Shown piece after piece: positions 46,722 to 56,461 of a stretch of DNA of 64,000 bases; the stretch's first letter is position 1; the number at the start of each line of letters is the position of its first letter. The position numbers and the translations under genes were made by a program. The stretch is taken from contig NZ_CP025003.1 of the NCBI RefSeq assembly GCF_002812485.1, forward strand, positions 4,774,001 through 4,838,000. The letters run 5' to 3'. The notes under the pieces were generated by a model. That model saw nothing but the letters and a program-made list of their open reading frames with translations, made no database searches and was not told the DNA's origin. The stretch is from Dickeya fangzhongdai (GTDB lineage Bacteria > Pseudomonadota > Gammaproteobacteria > Enterobacterales > Enterobacteriaceae).

Positions 46722-48008
46722 TCAGGACGGACGGGATTCCGCCGCCGGGCCGTCATCGCGGCCGGACAGCACGTTGTTCATCTGTTTGGAATCAAGCTGC
46801 TTACACCATTTGGCCACCACTACGGTCGCCACGCCGTTGCCGACCAGGTTAGTCAGCGCGCGGGCTTCGGACATGAAGCGGTCGATGCCCAGAATCAGCG
46901 CCAGACCGGCAAGCGGCAGGTGCCCTACGGCGGAAATGGTGGCTGCCAGCACGATAAAGCCGCTGCCGGTCACGCCCGCCGCCCCTTTGGACGACAGCAG
47001 CAGCACCACCAGCAGGGTGATCTGATGCCAGATATCCATGTGGCTGTTGGTCGCCTGAGCGATGAACACCGCCGCCATAGTCAGATAAATCGAGGTGCCG
47101 TCCAGGTTGAAGGAGTAGCCGGTCGGAATCACCAGACCCACCACCGATTTCTTACAACCCAGTTTTTCCATCTTCTCCAGCATACGCGGCAGCGCGGACT
47201 CGGAAGAGGAAGTACCCAGTACGATCAGCAGTTCTTCTCGAATGTAGCGAATGAACTTGAAGATGCTGAAACCGGTAGCTCTGGCGATAGACCCCAGCAC
47301 CAGCACCACAAACAGGATACAGGTGATGTAGAAGCAGATAATCAACTGCCCCAGCTGCACCAGCGTGCCCACGCCATACTTACCGATGGTGAAGGCCATC
47401 GCGCCGAATGCCCCCAGCGGCGCCAGACGCATGATCATGTTGATGATGCCGAAAATCACTTTGGAGAAACTTTCGATCACGTCGAAAATCAGCACGCCCT
47501 TGTCGCCCAGACGGTGCAGAGCGAAACCGAACATCACCGCAAACAGCAGCACCTGCAGGATGTTGCCGCTGGCGAAAGCGCCGATCACGCTGGAAGGAAT
47601 CACGTCCATCAGGAACGGCACCACGCCTTGCTTACCGGCTTCAGTAGCGTAGTTCGCCACCGCGGCCACGTTCAGCGACGCCGGATCCACGTTCATACCC
47701 ACGCCAGGCTGCAGCACGTTTACCACCACCAGACCGATGATCAGCGCCAGCGTACTGACAATTTCAAAATAGAGCAGCGCAACGGCGCCGGTACGCCCGA
47801 CGGCTTTCATACTCTCCATCCCGGCGATCCCGGTGACGACGGTACAAAAGATCACAGGCGCGATCACCATTTTGATTAATTTCACGAATCCATCGCCCAG
47901 AGGCTGCATTTGCTGCCCCAGTCCTGGGTAGAAGTGACCCAGCAATATCCCTATGGTAATAGCAGTAAGCACCTGAAAGTAGAGACTTTTGAATATTGAT
48001 TTTTTCAT
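46722..48008 (-). CDS. dctA: C4-dicarboxylate:H+/Na+ symporter DctA
   Basis: DAACS-family carrier of 428 aa (E. coli 428) importing succinate, fumarate and malate, and implicated in plant colonisation by pectinolytic bacteria and rhizobia. [20 protein letters not shown] is the expected start. [20 protein letters not shown] (the SSSxSAL hairpin tip HP1), [20 protein letters not shown] and [20 protein letters not shown] (HP2) are the substrate-site motifs. GGA is found some ten bases upstream. Confidence 0.96.
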   Translation of the reverse strand: MKKSIFKSLYFQVLTAITIGILLGHFYPGLGQQMQPLGDGFVKLIKMVIAPVIFCTVVTGIAGMESMKAVGRTGAVALLYFEIVSTLALIIGLVVVNVLQPGVGMNVDPASLNVAAVANYATEAGKQGVVPFLMDVIPSSVIGAFASGNILQVLLFAVMFGFALHRLGDKGVLIFDVIESFSKVIFGIINMIMRLAPLGAFGAMAFTIGKYGVGTLVQLGQLIICFYITCILFVVLVLGSIARATGFSIFKFIRYIREELLIVLGTSSSESALPRMLEKMEKLGCKKSVVGLVIPTGYSFNLDGTSIYLTMAAVFIAQATNSHMDIWHQITLLVVLLLSSKGAAGVTGSGFIVLAATISAVGHLPLAGLALILGIDRFMSEARALTNLVGNGVATVVVAKWCKQLDSKQMNNVLSGRDDGPAAESRPS

Positions 48009-48405
48009 AGTGTGACGTCCTTTGATGGGAAAACACACGGGGGACAAAGAACGATAAAGTTGCCGCCTGTGCTTGCGCCGGAAAATAACACCCTGATAAC
48101 AGGCTGAATACTTTTATAACTTTAGTTTGTGAACATCCGGTTAAAAACAAGAGCTGAATCGCTTCAACAGATTCTTCCCAAAAACATTGCATTAATTTAT
48201 CGGTAACATCACGCATGACTAACGCCGTCTAAACCTCGCGGCAAACCGCGTCATTACTCTATTCTGCGCTGATTCATAAGAATTTTTTGTGAATGGGATC
48301 ACGAGTAACAATCAGGTTAACAAAGCGTGAAACATGCTATGTCTGAGGGGTAAAAATGGGGGAGATGGCGAGGACGATGCCTCGCCATGTTTACCACAGG
48401 ATAGG
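48009..48405. other. Region between the bcs operon end and dctA, with candidate CRP site
   Basis: The segment contains the bcs terminator at 48,365-48,388, then the dctA promoter region. TGTGA-ATGGGA-TCACG at 48,288-48,303 matches CRP in 9 of 10 half-site positions, about 280 bases before dctA; dctA is CRP-dependent in E. coli. No gene is seen. Confidence 0.5.
48365..48388 (-). terminator. Terminator of the bcs operon
   Basis: ATGGCGAGG, a 6-nt loop and CCTCGCCAT form a 9-bp stem, 17 bases past the bcsZ stop; CTCCCCCATTTTTACC follows on the minus strand. Confidence 0.8.
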
Positions 48406-49404
48406 TTATTTACCGCGTGCCAAAGTGGCCAGCAGACGCAGGCTGGACGAGTAGTAATCTTCCGATGCGCCGGTCAGATCGCTGAGTCCGTCGAAGTTGC
48501 CCATCGTCAGGTCGCGTACCGCCAATAAGCCGCCCTGCATGTTGTAAGGTGCGGTGTTATTGCTCAGCACATCGATCCAGGCCGGCGTCGTCAGACGGGA
48601 ATAATTACGCCAGTACAGTTGGAACGGCACCAGCGCCGTCGTTTTGGCGTCATACCAATACAGGTACAGCGGAATACGGATGGCGTCGTAACTGAAACGC
48701 GGCGGCCAGGCCGTCGCCGGCGCCATCGATCCATCCGCGTTCAACGCCACCCAGTCCGTCGGCAACCCAACCTGACCGAAACGCATTTCTCCGAGCAGCG
48801 ACAGGCTGTCGTCAATCAGTTGCCGCCACACCTGAAGATGGCTGCGGTTCGCAAAGTCGCGCCAGGCCGGGAACAGGAAATATGACGGGTTAAGGATCAC
48901 ATAGCTGTTCTTGTTGAAGCCATAGGCGCCGGGCAACATCACGGTGCGGCCCGCAAACTGAATGATATTGTTGGCGATGATCGCTTTCTGGATACGGTCC
49001 GACGCCTGCAGGTAACGGTTGTCCTGCCACTTGTTTCCCGCTTTTAACAACGCCCAGGCGATCAGCACATCGCCATCCGAGGCGTTGTTCTTATCCACCA
49101 CCGGATTGGCCGCCGACGGGTCATAACGCCAGTAGAACAGGCCGCTGGCCGTGTTCTGCAGGTGGCTTTGCGTCCAGTTCCACAGGCTATCGAACGCGCT
49201 CCGATCACCATAATGCACCGCCATCAGCATGGCGAATCCCTGGCCTTCGGTATGGCTGACATTCTTGTTGCCGGTATCCTGAATGCGCCCATCCGCGGTC
49301 ATGAAACGGCTTTTATAGATTTCCCAGCCGTTTGCCGCCGTTGCCGACACACTGAACAACACCATCAGCATCAACGCCCAACAACGCCACATTGGCTTTA
49401 CCAT
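48406..49404 (-). CDS. bcsZ: Periplasmic endo-1,4-beta-glucanase BcsZ (GH8)
   Basis: Cellulase of glycosyl hydrolase family 8, 332 aa, that trims or edits nascent cellulose in the periplasm. A signal peptide ([20 protein letters not shown]) is followed by [19 protein letters not shown]. The catalytic acid is in [15 protein letters not shown] near Glu53, and [13 protein letters not shown] holds the conserved Asp. The end contains [18 protein letters not shown]. In this operon it is the last gene, after bcsD, rather than between bcsB and bcsC as in E. coli. Confidence 0.95.
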   Translation of the reverse strand: MVKPMWRCWALMLMVLFSVSATAANGWEIYKSRFMTADGRIQDTGNKNVSHTEGQGFAMLMAVHYGDRSAFDSLWNWTQSHLQNTASGLFYWRYDPSAANPVVDKNNASDGDVLIAWALLKAGNKWQDNRYLQASDRIQKAIIANNIIQFAGRTVMLPGAYGFNKNSYVILNPSYFLFPAWRDFANRSHLQVWRQLIDDSLSLLGEMRFGQVGLPTDWVALNADGSMAPATAWPPRFSYDAIRIPLYLYWYDAKTTALVPFQLYWRNYSRLTTPAWIDVLSNNTAPYNMQGGLLAVRDLTMGNFDGLSDLTGASEDYYSSSLRLLATLARGK

Positions 49405-49416
49405 TACGCCTCCGGC

Positions 49417-49884
49417 TCAGTGTTGGTAACGGAACAGCAGGGTCGATTCGTTGTCGGTCTCTTCGCAGGACAGCGGCACAGACTCGACGCCGCCCTGCTC
49501 ACGCAGCCAACGGCTGTAGAGCCCCTGCAACACCGCCGCCATCGCCATGCGCCACCTGACGCTGCCTGACGTATTCACGGAGACGGGCAACGCCAGATGA
49601 TAAATCTCCAGTCGATTTTCATACGGACGCAGGTCCACGCATCCCCAATCGAACAGAGACAGCACCCGATTGATCTCCCGTTCCAGATCCACCACCGTCA
49701 CCGCCGCTGACAGCGGGTAGCGTTCGGCCAGTTGCCCGCCCATGTGACGCAAAAACGCCAGCCCTTCCTGCTCACCGGCGTTATCCATCATCCCGTTGAC
49801 GATCACGCCGAGCAGATCCGCCCAGCCGGGCGGCAGTTGCTGCTGGCGATAATAGTTCAATGCATGCTGTTGCAGGTCACTCAT
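49417..49884 (-). CDS. bcsD: Cellulose synthase subunit BcsD
   Basis: 155 aa, matching the octameric AxCesD/BcsD of Komagataeibacter, which arranges glucan exit channels in the periplasm and favours ordered cellulose. WADLLGVIVNGMMDNAGEQE, GLAFLRHMGGQLAERYP, VVDLEREINRVLSLFDWGCV and FRYQH are typical. There is no obvious signal peptide; the known homologue is found in periplasmic or cytosolic space depending on report. It is absent from the E. coli operon, so this is a type I-like operon. It begins 2 nt after bcsC. Confidence 0.88.
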   Translation of the reverse strand: MSDLQQHALNYYRQQQLPPGWADLLGVIVNGMMDNAGEQEGLAFLRHMGGQLAERYPLSAAVTVVDLEREINRVLSLFDWGCVDLRPYENRLEIYHLALPVSVNTSGSVRWRMAMAAVLQGLYSRWLREQGGVESVPLSCEETDNESTLLFRYQH

Positions 49885-49886
49885 GC

Positions 49887-52800
49887 TTATTTGCCTCCGA
49901 GCCCGTAGCGGAAATAGAGCTGGGCCGTGGTTTCGTTATAGTTGCCAAAGGTGTCATAGCCCATCTGTCCGCCAACGGTCACGTCTTTGGTAACGCGATA
50001 ATCCGCGCCGACATGCACGTTATAGCCAATGCCGCTCTTGCTGTCGCCTGCGTAGTGGGATTCTTTGGCGAAGCCGTTAGTCACAGCATCATCCAGAAAC
50101 GCCTGCCAGTCCGGGTTGTTAGGGAAATAATCGCTGCGATCAAGCGAATAAGACTGATAACCCACAGCCACGCCCGCCTTGACGCTCAGGTTGTCGTATT
50201 TCTGACTCCATTCCACCGGCAACGATACCGACACGTAATTCTGCGGACTGAAATAGCCCCCCTGGCCGTAACTGTAGTAGCTCAGGTTACTGGCGAAGTT
50301 CATCCAGCTTAGGTTGACGCCGGTTTTCAACTCACGGTCGCGATCATGGAACGGCCGAATATAGGCGCCGGCATTCGCCATCACGCCAGTGTTGCTTTTC
50401 ACGTTCTCGCCGAGGTAGCTATAAGCACCGCCTCCGCCATAGAAACCGACATCGCCGTTGTCATAGCTCAACAACACATTGCCGCCGTTTTTGGTGACCT
50501 GCCCCCAGCTTTTACCGCTGAAAGCCTCCTTGCTGCCAACATAAGAAAGCAGACTATCGGTAACGGCACGGCGTTCGCCGGTCACGATCAACGTCAGGAA
50601 ATCGGTCAGCTTAGGCGACCACTGCACACCGCCCACCAGCGTATTCAGGTCCTGACCGAGCGGCGTACTGCCGAGATCGAGCTTATAGTTTTTGCCGATA
50701 AGCCCCAGATTAAGTTCAACCCCAGACGCTTTTTGCGAGTCGGTAGCGCTGGAACTCGCCGTATTGACATTTGGCTTATTCGACGATGCAAGCAGGAAAT
50801 TTTTAATATTCGCATTCTTGGGGTCATTCAGTAATGCCAACGTCCTTTGCCCAGTTGCAGTTAAAGGATTTAATGCATCAAAAGAGATATGCCCATTAGC
50901 ATCGGCAATAGAATTGTAGTAGGAAACAGCTTCTGGATTGGTTGACGCAAGCGAATTACGAATACTATCAGTTAATGCATCTACTTCGGCATTCACCGTA
51001 TTCACCATGTTCTGAACCGCCTGCGCACCCGCACCGCCGCCGTAGCGTCGATAAGCATCACCGCTGGCGCTGCCCGCACTGAGCGACATCGGCGTGACGC
51101 TAAAATTGATCCGCGCATCCCCAAACGAGCCGCTCGACCAGGTCAATGGTACTTTGGCTTCAGTCAACCGACTGAGGCCCGACTCGCCATCACGACCGCG
51201 AATCTGCAATCCGGACTGTACCCAGCCGCCGGTATCCCGCTCCAGATCGTCCATCATGCCGTTAATCTGGGTCAGCGTAGCAGCCTGTTGTTGTGTGGTG
51301 GTGGCCGGAGCCACCACCACCGCGGTGTCGCCACTGGCGACACCGTTACGCTGCTGCCACGGCATCACGCTGCCATAAGTGGAAGAACTGTTGGCGACAC
51401 GGGTAGCCGCCGGCGTCGAACGATCGATGAACGGGTTGTCCGTCATCGCCAGTCCGCCGATCGCGGGCGCGTTGCCTGGCGCAGCGCCTTCCAGCCCCAC
51501 CGCTTTCGAGCGGGCGGTTTTCAGGTAAGCCAGCGCCTGATCGCGGTTGCCTTCGGCATCCGCGATCCGAGCCAGCAGCAGCAGCCGTTCCGGCGTCTGC
51601 TCGCCCTGCAAGCCTGTTGACAGCGCATGCGCCTTTTTAGGGTCGTGACGTTCCAGCGCCACATTAATGGCGCCGACGCGCGCGTCCTGCGTCGGGGTAT
51701 CGTGCAACAACAGGTAATCGTAAACGTCCGCCGCCTCTTTGTTCATTTTGCCGGACTGGTATAGCCGGGCCATAGCGAACATCAGATCGGTATTTTTCGG
51801 ATCGCGCTGCAGCGCACGGGCCAGCTTGTCGTAAGCCTGCGCATACTGCTGGTTTTCGCGCAGGCGATCGGCCTCGCGCACCACGAAACCGGTACGCAAT
51901 CCATCCAGCTGCGTCGTGCTGCTGCGCGCCACCAGTTCCGGGCGACTCAGCCACGACCGCGCTTCATCGCTCAGTCCGGCCTGATTCAACACCCCAACCT
52001 GATCGGCGTAATCGCCGGCATTGCCCTGCACGCCGCGTTGCATGCTGTTGCGCACCACCGCCACCGCCGCGGCGGTATCGCCGGCAGCCGCCAGCGACTG
52101 GGCCAGTTTGCCCGCGTCAGCCGGATTTTCCGGCGGCGCCACCGACAACGCCCGCAGGGTGTTGGCCGCCGCGGCGTTTTCGCCCCGCGACAGATAAACC
52201 TGGGCGGTCGCCATCTGCAGATTGAAATTGACCCGCTGCGCCAGACTCCGGGTATCTTCATTCTGGTTACGCGGCGGAATGCGCGACAGCAGCGTGCTGG
52301 CCTGCTGCCAGGCGTTATTTTCACTGGCGAACAACGCCGCGGCGTACAGGTCGTCCGCACTGGCGCCAGCGCGGAACAGCGGCTGCATCAGCGAGGTGGC
52401 GGCCGCCGTATTACCCTGCTGCTGGTAAATCCGCGCCAGATCGAGCTTCAGCCAGCCATCGTTCGGGAAACGCGCCATGCCCTGCTGCAACAGGCCGATG
52501 GCGCGGACGGTATCGCCCGCCGCCAGCGCCTGTTTGGCTTCATTGCGCACCGGCGCGCTGGTCGCGACCGGGCGCGGCGCCATGCTGCGCCGCACGCTCT
52601 CCGGCAAGGCCGCGAACAGCGTATTGGCCTCATCGGCGCGGTTTTGTTCGCGCAGTACGTAATACAGCCCTTCTTTGGCGTTGCGATTATCGACGTCGGT
52701 TTGCAGAACCTCGCGATATAACCGTTCCGCCTGCGGGAAGTTGTTGGTGCGGCGCAGCACGTCAGCCCGGAACAGTTTCGCCGTCAGCCCTTTGTCGCCG

Positions 52801-53930
52801 CCGGCCTGCGCCAGCGGTTCGCTCAGGGTCAGCGCCTGCGCCGTATTGCCGCTCTTCATCGCCTGCTGGGCATTCGCCAGTTGGGCGTAGAAACGAGCGT
52901 CTTCCGCCTGCTGCTGGCGCTGCGTGCTGTTTTCGCCGCCTTGCCGGGCCGCTCGCTCCAGATAGGACGCCGCAGCGGCAAAATCGCCGCGTCGCTGGGC
53001 GGCATACCCCATCCCCGCCAGCGCATCCGCGTCTTCCGGGTTAGCCTGCAGCACCTGACTGAACGCAGTTTGCGCGCTGGACAGATCGCCGCTGTTGAGT
53101 GCGGTAAACCCTTTGTCTTTCTCGCTGCCGCCCACATTCTTGCGGTAATAGTCCATCACCGCCGTGTCCTGCGGGTGCCGCTGCTGGTAGAGCTGATAGA
53201 ACGGCGCGTCGTCCGCTTTCGGCCCCAACCACAGCAGCGCCTGCCGCATCGCCTGATCGGCATCGGCGCTGCCGGACGCCAGCCCGCTCAGGATCTGCAC
53301 CCCTTCGCGGCGGGTCGGTTCCTGATAGGTCAGCGCCTTGCCGAGCGCCACGGCGGCATTGGTGTCCTGCGGATGCGCCGCCGCAAATTCACGCAGGTGA
53401 TCAATCGCCTGCGGCAGCAGCGTGCGGTCGCCCGCCATGGTCAGATAGTATTCCGCCGCGATGCCGGCGGGCGGCTGGGTGCCGCTGAACAGATTGCGCC
53501 AGGTTTGCAGCGAGGCGCTGATATTGCCGCTGCGCGCCTGCTGACGCGCCAGCGCCAGTTGCGCCTGCGGAATGGTCGCGGCCTGGCGAGCGTTGTCCAG
53601 CGCCTGCAACAGCGGGTCCTGCGGCGATGCCGTGCTCAGGCGTTCGCGCCATTTGGCCGCTTCGGCGCTGTCGCCGCTGTTCTGGGCATACAGCGCCATC
53701 AGGTAAAGCGCGCGCGGGTTGTTGGCATCCACCCGCAGAATTTTCTGCAGCGCGTCGCGGGCAAGATCGTCGTGAGAGCGCTGATGCCAGTAATCCGCCT
53801 GCTCAAACAGCGCCTGCAGCGCCGGATTCGTCTGCGCCGCCAGCGCGGAGGCCGATAGCACGCCGCCGACCACCACCCCGGTGAGAGACAGTGACTGACG
53901 GATGCGGGCTGTTAATGTCGTCATCTTCAT
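49887..53930 (-). CDS. bcsC: Cellulose export outer-membrane protein BcsC
   Basis: 1,347 aa (E. coli 1,157). A signal peptide near residues 1-32 (LTGVVVGGVLSASALAAQTN) precedes a long TPR superhelix to about residue 800 (for example NPRALYLMALYAQNSGDSAE, DNRNAKEGLYYVLREQNRAD). The C-terminal BCSC domain (about 900-1,347) forms a 16-stranded beta-barrel and ends with an aromatic-rich YFRYGLGGK. The linker residues 980-1,100 are Ala/Asn/Ser-rich and account for some of the added length. It exports glucan across the outer membrane. Eleven bases separate it from bcsB. Confidence 0.95.
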   Translation of the reverse strand: MKMTTLTARIRQSLSLTGVVVGGVLSASALAAQTNPALQALFEQADYWHQRSHDDLARDALQKILRVDANNPRALYLMALYAQNSGDSAEAAKWRERLSTASPQDPLLQALDNARQAATIPQAQLALARQQARSGNISASLQTWRNLFSGTQPPAGIAAEYYLTMAGDRTLLPQAIDHLREFAAAHPQDTNAAVALGKALTYQEPTRREGVQILSGLASGSADADQAMRQALLWLGPKADDAPFYQLYQQRHPQDTAVMDYYRKNVGGSEKDKGFTALNSGDLSSAQTAFSQVLQANPEDADALAGMGYAAQRRGDFAAAASYLERAARQGGENSTQRQQQAEDARFYAQLANAQQAMKSGNTAQALTLSEPLAQAGGDKGLTAKLFRADVLRRTNNFPQAERLYREVLQTDVDNRNAKEGLYYVLREQNRADEANTLFAALPESVRRSMAPRPVATSAPVRNEAKQALAAGDTVRAIGLLQQGMARFPNDGWLKLDLARIYQQQGNTAAATSLMQPLFRAGASADDLYAAALFASENNAWQQASTLLSRIPPRNQNEDTRSLAQRVNFNLQMATAQVYLSRGENAAAANTLRALSVAPPENPADAGKLAQSLAAAGDTAAAVAVVRNSMQRGVQGNAGDYADQVGVLNQAGLSDEARSWLSRPELVARSSTTQLDGLRTGFVVREADRLRENQQYAQAYDKLARALQRDPKNTDLMFAMARLYQSGKMNKEAADVYDYLLLHDTPTQDARVGAINVALERHDPKKAHALSTGLQGEQTPERLLLLARIADAEGNRDQALAYLKTARSKAVGLEGAAPGNAPAIGGLAMTDNPFIDRSTPAATRVANSSSTYGSVMPWQQRNGVASGDTAVVVAPATTTQQQAATLTQINGMMDDLERDTGGWVQSGLQIRGRDGESGLSRLTEAKVPLTWSSGSFGDARINFSVTPMSLSAGSASGDAYRRYGGGAGAQAVQNMVNTVNAEVDALTDSIRNSLASTNPEAVSYYNSIADANGHISFDALNPLTATGQRTLALLNDPKNANIKNFLLASSNKPNVNTASSSATDSQKASGVELNLGLIGKNYKLDLGSTPLGQDLNTLVGGVQWSPKLTDFLTLIVTGERRAVTDSLLSYVGSKEAFSGKSWGQVTKNGGNVLLSYDNGDVGFYGGGGAYSYLGENVKSNTGVMANAGAYIRPFHDRDRELKTGVNLSWMNFASNLSYYSYGQGGYFSPQNYVSVSLPVEWSQKYDNLSVKAGVAVGYQSYSLDRSDYFPNNPDWQAFLDDAVTNGFAKESHYAGDSKSGIGYNVHVGADYRVTKDVTVGGQMGYDTFGNYNETTAQLYFRYGLGGK

Positions 53931-53941
53931 AGGTGGCTCGC

Positions 53942-56461
53942 TTATTTTTTATCTAAACCCGCATCGCGTCGGGTCGACAGCCTTTTCTCCGCCAGCCGCC
54001 GGAGGATCGACGCCAGACTAAGCCCCACGACCGCCGCCAGCAGCAACGCCGCTAGCGCCAGCAACACCGAGTGCTGATTGGCGTACCAGACAATCATCAT
54101 GTACCAGGGCATTTCGCCGCTGGGGAACTGCGGCCCGACCCGGAAACTGCGCACGCCGTTTTCATCGGTGATGATGGCGGTATCGCCCCGCACCGCGGCG
54201 TTGATGTTCGGCGAGTTCAGGTCGCCATACAACCGCAATAACTGTTCGTCGCCGCTGCCGGTGGCAACCACCACCACTCGCTCGGGGTTCCACGGCGACC
54301 GGTAGCTGAGGAAACCGCGCCAGGCCTCGTTGGACGAGAAATAGCGGTCCGCATCCAGCGGCGCGCGGTCCCAATCGCCGGTCAACAGGGTTCGCGCGCG
54401 CTCCCACGCGCCCGGCGCTCTGACGCCGAAGGTATGGTCGTTAACCGTGTAGGGCGAGCCAGACAGCAGGTTCTGATTGAACGCGGCCTGCGGCAGCGTG
54501 GTGACCGCCAGCACGTCGCTGTTTTCGAGCTTCTGGCGATCCGCCGCGTTGGCCGGCAGGCCGAACATCACACGGTTGTGGTTGAGACTCACGCCGGTGG
54601 CGTCGCTGGCGCGTCCGGCCAGATCCAACAACAGGCCGATTTCGGCGTTGGTGGGTTTTTCCGGCAGCAGCATCACCGTCTGGGCGTAATCCGCCTGACG
54701 GGTAAACGGAAACGCCACGCCCACGAAATAGGAGAGATTCGGCAGCAGGGTGAAATGGCGCGTCCGGCTCAGATCGATCGACGCGCTGTCGGCAATCTGG
54801 CTCTTGATGTTGTTGTTGAGCAGCACGCTGCAGGGCGCATCATCCTTGGCGCGAATGTTGAAATAGAGCTGGAACTGGTTGTAGCCGTAAATCAGGTACG
54901 GCTCGACCTTCAGCGTATAGTTTTCCTGACGGGTATCGCCGCCCATTTCGCGCCACAGCTGCTGCAACACGCCGACTTTGTTCACCGTCAGGTTGCGCAG
55001 GAAGGTGCCGTTGAGCATCACGTTCAGGTATGAGCGGCTTTCGTCAATCCAGCTTTCCGACGGGAAGCGGTAGTCGACTTTCACCGGAATGGTGTCGCCG
55101 TCCCACAGGAACAGATCCGGCGCGGCGCGGAAGTTGATGCGCAACGCCTCATGCCACAGCCCGCTGACCGTCATGCTTTGATCGTTGCGCAACAGTTCGC
55201 TCAGCCGTACCGGCCGGTCGGTGTTGATCCAGCGCGGCGCGTCATAGGCGCGGCGGAACGGTATGGTCTGCTGCGCCACCGACAGGGTTGAAGCATCGCC
55301 AGTCAACGGCTGGCTGACCAGACGGTACGCCGCCTGTCGCAACTGTTCGTCATCCTTGCCCACGACCAGCATCAGTTTGTAAACCGGGTTTACCGGGTTA
55401 TCAATCAGTTGCAGCGTGGGGCCGGTAACGTCCGGCAGCGTCAGCGTGCCCACTTTGTCCCCAGGGCGGCCAAACACCATGCCGCTCTTCTCGGGCAACG
55501 CATCGCGTATTACCGGGAAAGTCACGCCGTAGCCGTCCATACGCATCCCCAGCCAGGAGGCCACCAGCGATGCCGCACTGACCTGCTCGGGGGTGACATC
55601 GGCCGGAAATACCATCGGCACGGTGGCGGGCGTCATCTGCAACGGGTCGATAAACGGACGCGGGAAATTCTCCAGCCGGGTGCCGATATCAAGCTGCTGA
55701 CCTTCCAGATTCAGGGTGGTGGTCGGCAAAATCGTCAGGTTGTAGCGGGTCGCGCTGTCGCGTTCGCACAGCAGGCGATCGGCGTCATTGATGCGAAAGC
55801 TCAGGTTGTTGCTGGACACCACCATCGCGGCGGGAATATCCAGCTGAAACAGGGTACTGTCGCCGGTGGCGGCGTTGAGCGGCACGGTGCCCAGCGGCTG
55901 ACCGTTCAGCATCAGCTGCATCGACGTATTGAGCGCCGCCAGTTCGGGCGACACTCGTAGCGCCAGATCCAGACGCGCATTGGTCACCACCTGATCGCCG
56001 GGCAGGGTGAAAATCACCCCGGCCTGCGCCTGACCGCCCGCTAGCGTAATCCCATGAATTTGCCCCATCTGCGCCACGGAGACGCTGCTGGCCAGCGGCT
56101 GGTAACCCGCCGCCGTCTGATCGCCGACGGGCGTCGGCAACAGCATGGAAGGCGTGGTCAGCGACAGCGGCGCAGGAAAATCCGAGGCCGTCGGCGCCGC
56201 AACTGGCGTGACCGCAGACGGCGTCGCCGGCGACGTTACTGGCGGCATCGCCGGCAGCGCCGTGGTCGGGGCCGCAGCGGAGTCCGTAACAGGCGCAGGT
56301 TCGGTCGCAGCGGGCTGTGGATTGCTGCCGCCGGGGCTGAGCATGGCGGGCAGCGGCGCATCCGCCGCATCGCCGGCGGCCAGCGCCCCGTTGCCGCCCA
56401 GCGCCAACACGCCGCCCACGCACAGGGACAACAGCGCTTTCATAAAACGTGGCGTCATCAT
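53942..56461 (-). CDS. bcsB: Cellulose synthase periplasmic subunit BcsB
   Basis: 839 aa from MMTPRFMKALLSLCVGGVLA (two adjacent ATGs overlapping the bcsA stop; the frame upstream is only a shadow of bcsA). A signal peptide is followed by a long Pro/Ala/Thr-rich linker (residues 30-110), then alternating carbohydrate-binding and flavodoxin-like domains (ITLAGGQAQAGVIFTLPGDQ; RLLCERDSATRYNLTILP), and a C-terminal TM anchor (VLLALAALLLAAVVGLSLAS) which docks against BcsA. It guides glucan through the periplasm and is essential for BcsA activity. Confidence 0.93.
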   Translation of the reverse strand: MMTPRFMKALLSLCVGGVLALGGNGALAAGDAADAPLPAMLSPGGSNPQPAATEPAPVTDSAAAPTTALPAMPPVTSPATPSAVTPVAAPTASDFPAPLSLTTPSMLLPTPVGDQTAAGYQPLASSVSVAQMGQIHGITLAGGQAQAGVIFTLPGDQVVTNARLDLALRVSPELAALNTSMQLMLNGQPLGTVPLNAATGDSTLFQLDIPAAMVVSSNNLSFRINDADRLLCERDSATRYNLTILPTTTLNLEGQQLDIGTRLENFPRPFIDPLQMTPATVPMVFPADVTPEQVSAASLVASWLGMRMDGYGVTFPVIRDALPEKSGMVFGRPGDKVGTLTLPDVTGPTLQLIDNPVNPVYKLMLVVGKDDEQLRQAAYRLVSQPLTGDASTLSVAQQTIPFRRAYDAPRWINTDRPVRLSELLRNDQSMTVSGLWHEALRINFRAAPDLFLWDGDTIPVKVDYRFPSESWIDESRSYLNVMLNGTFLRNLTVNKVGVLQQLWREMGGDTRQENYTLKVEPYLIYGYNQFQLYFNIRAKDDAPCSVLLNNNIKSQIADSASIDLSRTRHFTLLPNLSYFVGVAFPFTRQADYAQTVMLLPEKPTNAEIGLLLDLAGRASDATGVSLNHNRVMFGLPANAADRQKLENSDVLAVTTLPQAAFNQNLLSGSPYTVNDHTFGVRAPGAWERARTLLTGDWDRAPLDADRYFSSNEAWRGFLSYRSPWNPERVVVVATGSGDEQLLRLYGDLNSPNINAAVRGDTAIITDENGVRSFRVGPQFPSGEMPWYMMIVWYANQHSVLLALAALLLAAVVGLSLASILRRLAEKRLSTRRDAGLDKK